From Apostichopus californicus (lineage: Eukaryota; Echinodermata; Holothuroidea; Aspidochirotida; Stichopodidae): DNA of 28,962 bases. The stretch is taken from positions 1 to 28,962 of the forward strand of contig JAIPMN010008250.1 of the NCBI GenBank assembly GCA_020650975.1, read 5' to 3'. The notes under the pieces were generated by a model, which was given only the letters and a program-made list of their open reading frames with translations, did no database searches and had not been told where the DNA came from. Shown in pieces: positions 28,691 to 28,962 of the stretch (positions are counted from its first letter, which is position 1; each line of letters begins with the position of its first letter). Made by a program: the position numbers and the translations under genes.

Positions 28691-28962
28691 CACATAAACA
28701 CACAGTACACCATCACCATTGCAGATTCCCTTTGCCTCCAGTGTGGATTCAAAACAGGTTTGGTTTGTTAGTTGTGTGCAGTTTTGGTATACATGGTTAA
28801 TATCATGTACAGATTGTCATGAGGCTGCGTTCGTATGGGCAACTTGACTTATGGGGCACATTGCGGTTGGTAGCGGGTGCAACAAGGGCAGTACGGCAAG
28901 TGCCAGGGGCAGTCATGAGCTCGATCACTGCCAAATGGAACCAGCACTTCTGTAATGTTTGA
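28691..28962. other. Intergenic to window end, nothing recognised
   Basis: The last 150 bp are less AT-rich and contain GGGTGCAAC and GGGGCAGTC runs. Possibly the edge of another repeat or exon that continues outside, but nothing can be supported. Confidence 0.35.

Overview
The window is a stretch of animal nuclear DNA with one multi-exon protein gene on the + strand. The gene is identified with high confidence as WAPL, the cohesin-release factor 'wings apart-like'. The organism is most likely a marine invertebrate deuterostome. An echinoderm such as a sea cucumber or relative is my best guess, based on a WAPL protein that resembles the vertebrate one, compact GT-AG introns of 0.2-2 kb, abundant TAGGCCTA-type palindromes and many short non-autonomous transposons. 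The species assignment is an inference.

Layout. Positions 1-8795 are upstream DNA with no convincing protein gene. They hold a GACCT-rich repeat family (178-430, 2380-2780 and a tandem array at 2990-3735), a short CATTTCGCCC tandem repeat (741-876), a hAT-type MITE with a perfect 8-bp target-site duplication (1394-1657), one intact tRNA-Thr(UGU) gene on the minus strand (6331-6403) and a 14-bp-arm hairpin (6686-6772). The WAPL 5'UTR is visible from a splice acceptor at 8795/8796 and contains a three-codon upstream ORF. The coding sequence runs from 8861 to 24124 in 16 exons. All introns are GT-AG, the reading frame is continuous, and the spliced product is 1055 codons plus stop. Exons 1-4 encode a low-complexity, Ser/Lys-rich N-terminal region (residues 1-500). 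Exons 5-16 encode the conserved WAPL domain (residues 501-1055), ending in the family-typical C-terminus. A long AT-rich presumed 3'UTR or flank follows; its best poly(A) signal is at 28294.

The introns hold most of the unusual material. Intron 4 contains two tandem degenerate copies of the start of exon 5, each keeping a good splice acceptor but carrying an in-frame stop. Intron 13 begins with a 21-bp minisatellite whose units repeat a 5' splice-site-like AGGTAAT, starting 18 bp past the real donor. Intron 3 follows an 18-nt in-frame microexon, and a strong G-run tract lies upstream of that microexon in intron 2. Introns 2, 5, 6, 8 and 10 hold MITE-like or fold-back elements. The GACCT array contains perfect DR1 and DR4 spacings of AGGTCA, the half-site of nuclear hormone receptors.

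No CRISPR array, prokaryotic operon or wholly new protein system is visible. Exon coordinates were derived by hand from splice sites plus recognised WAPL homology; no database search or RNA data was available.
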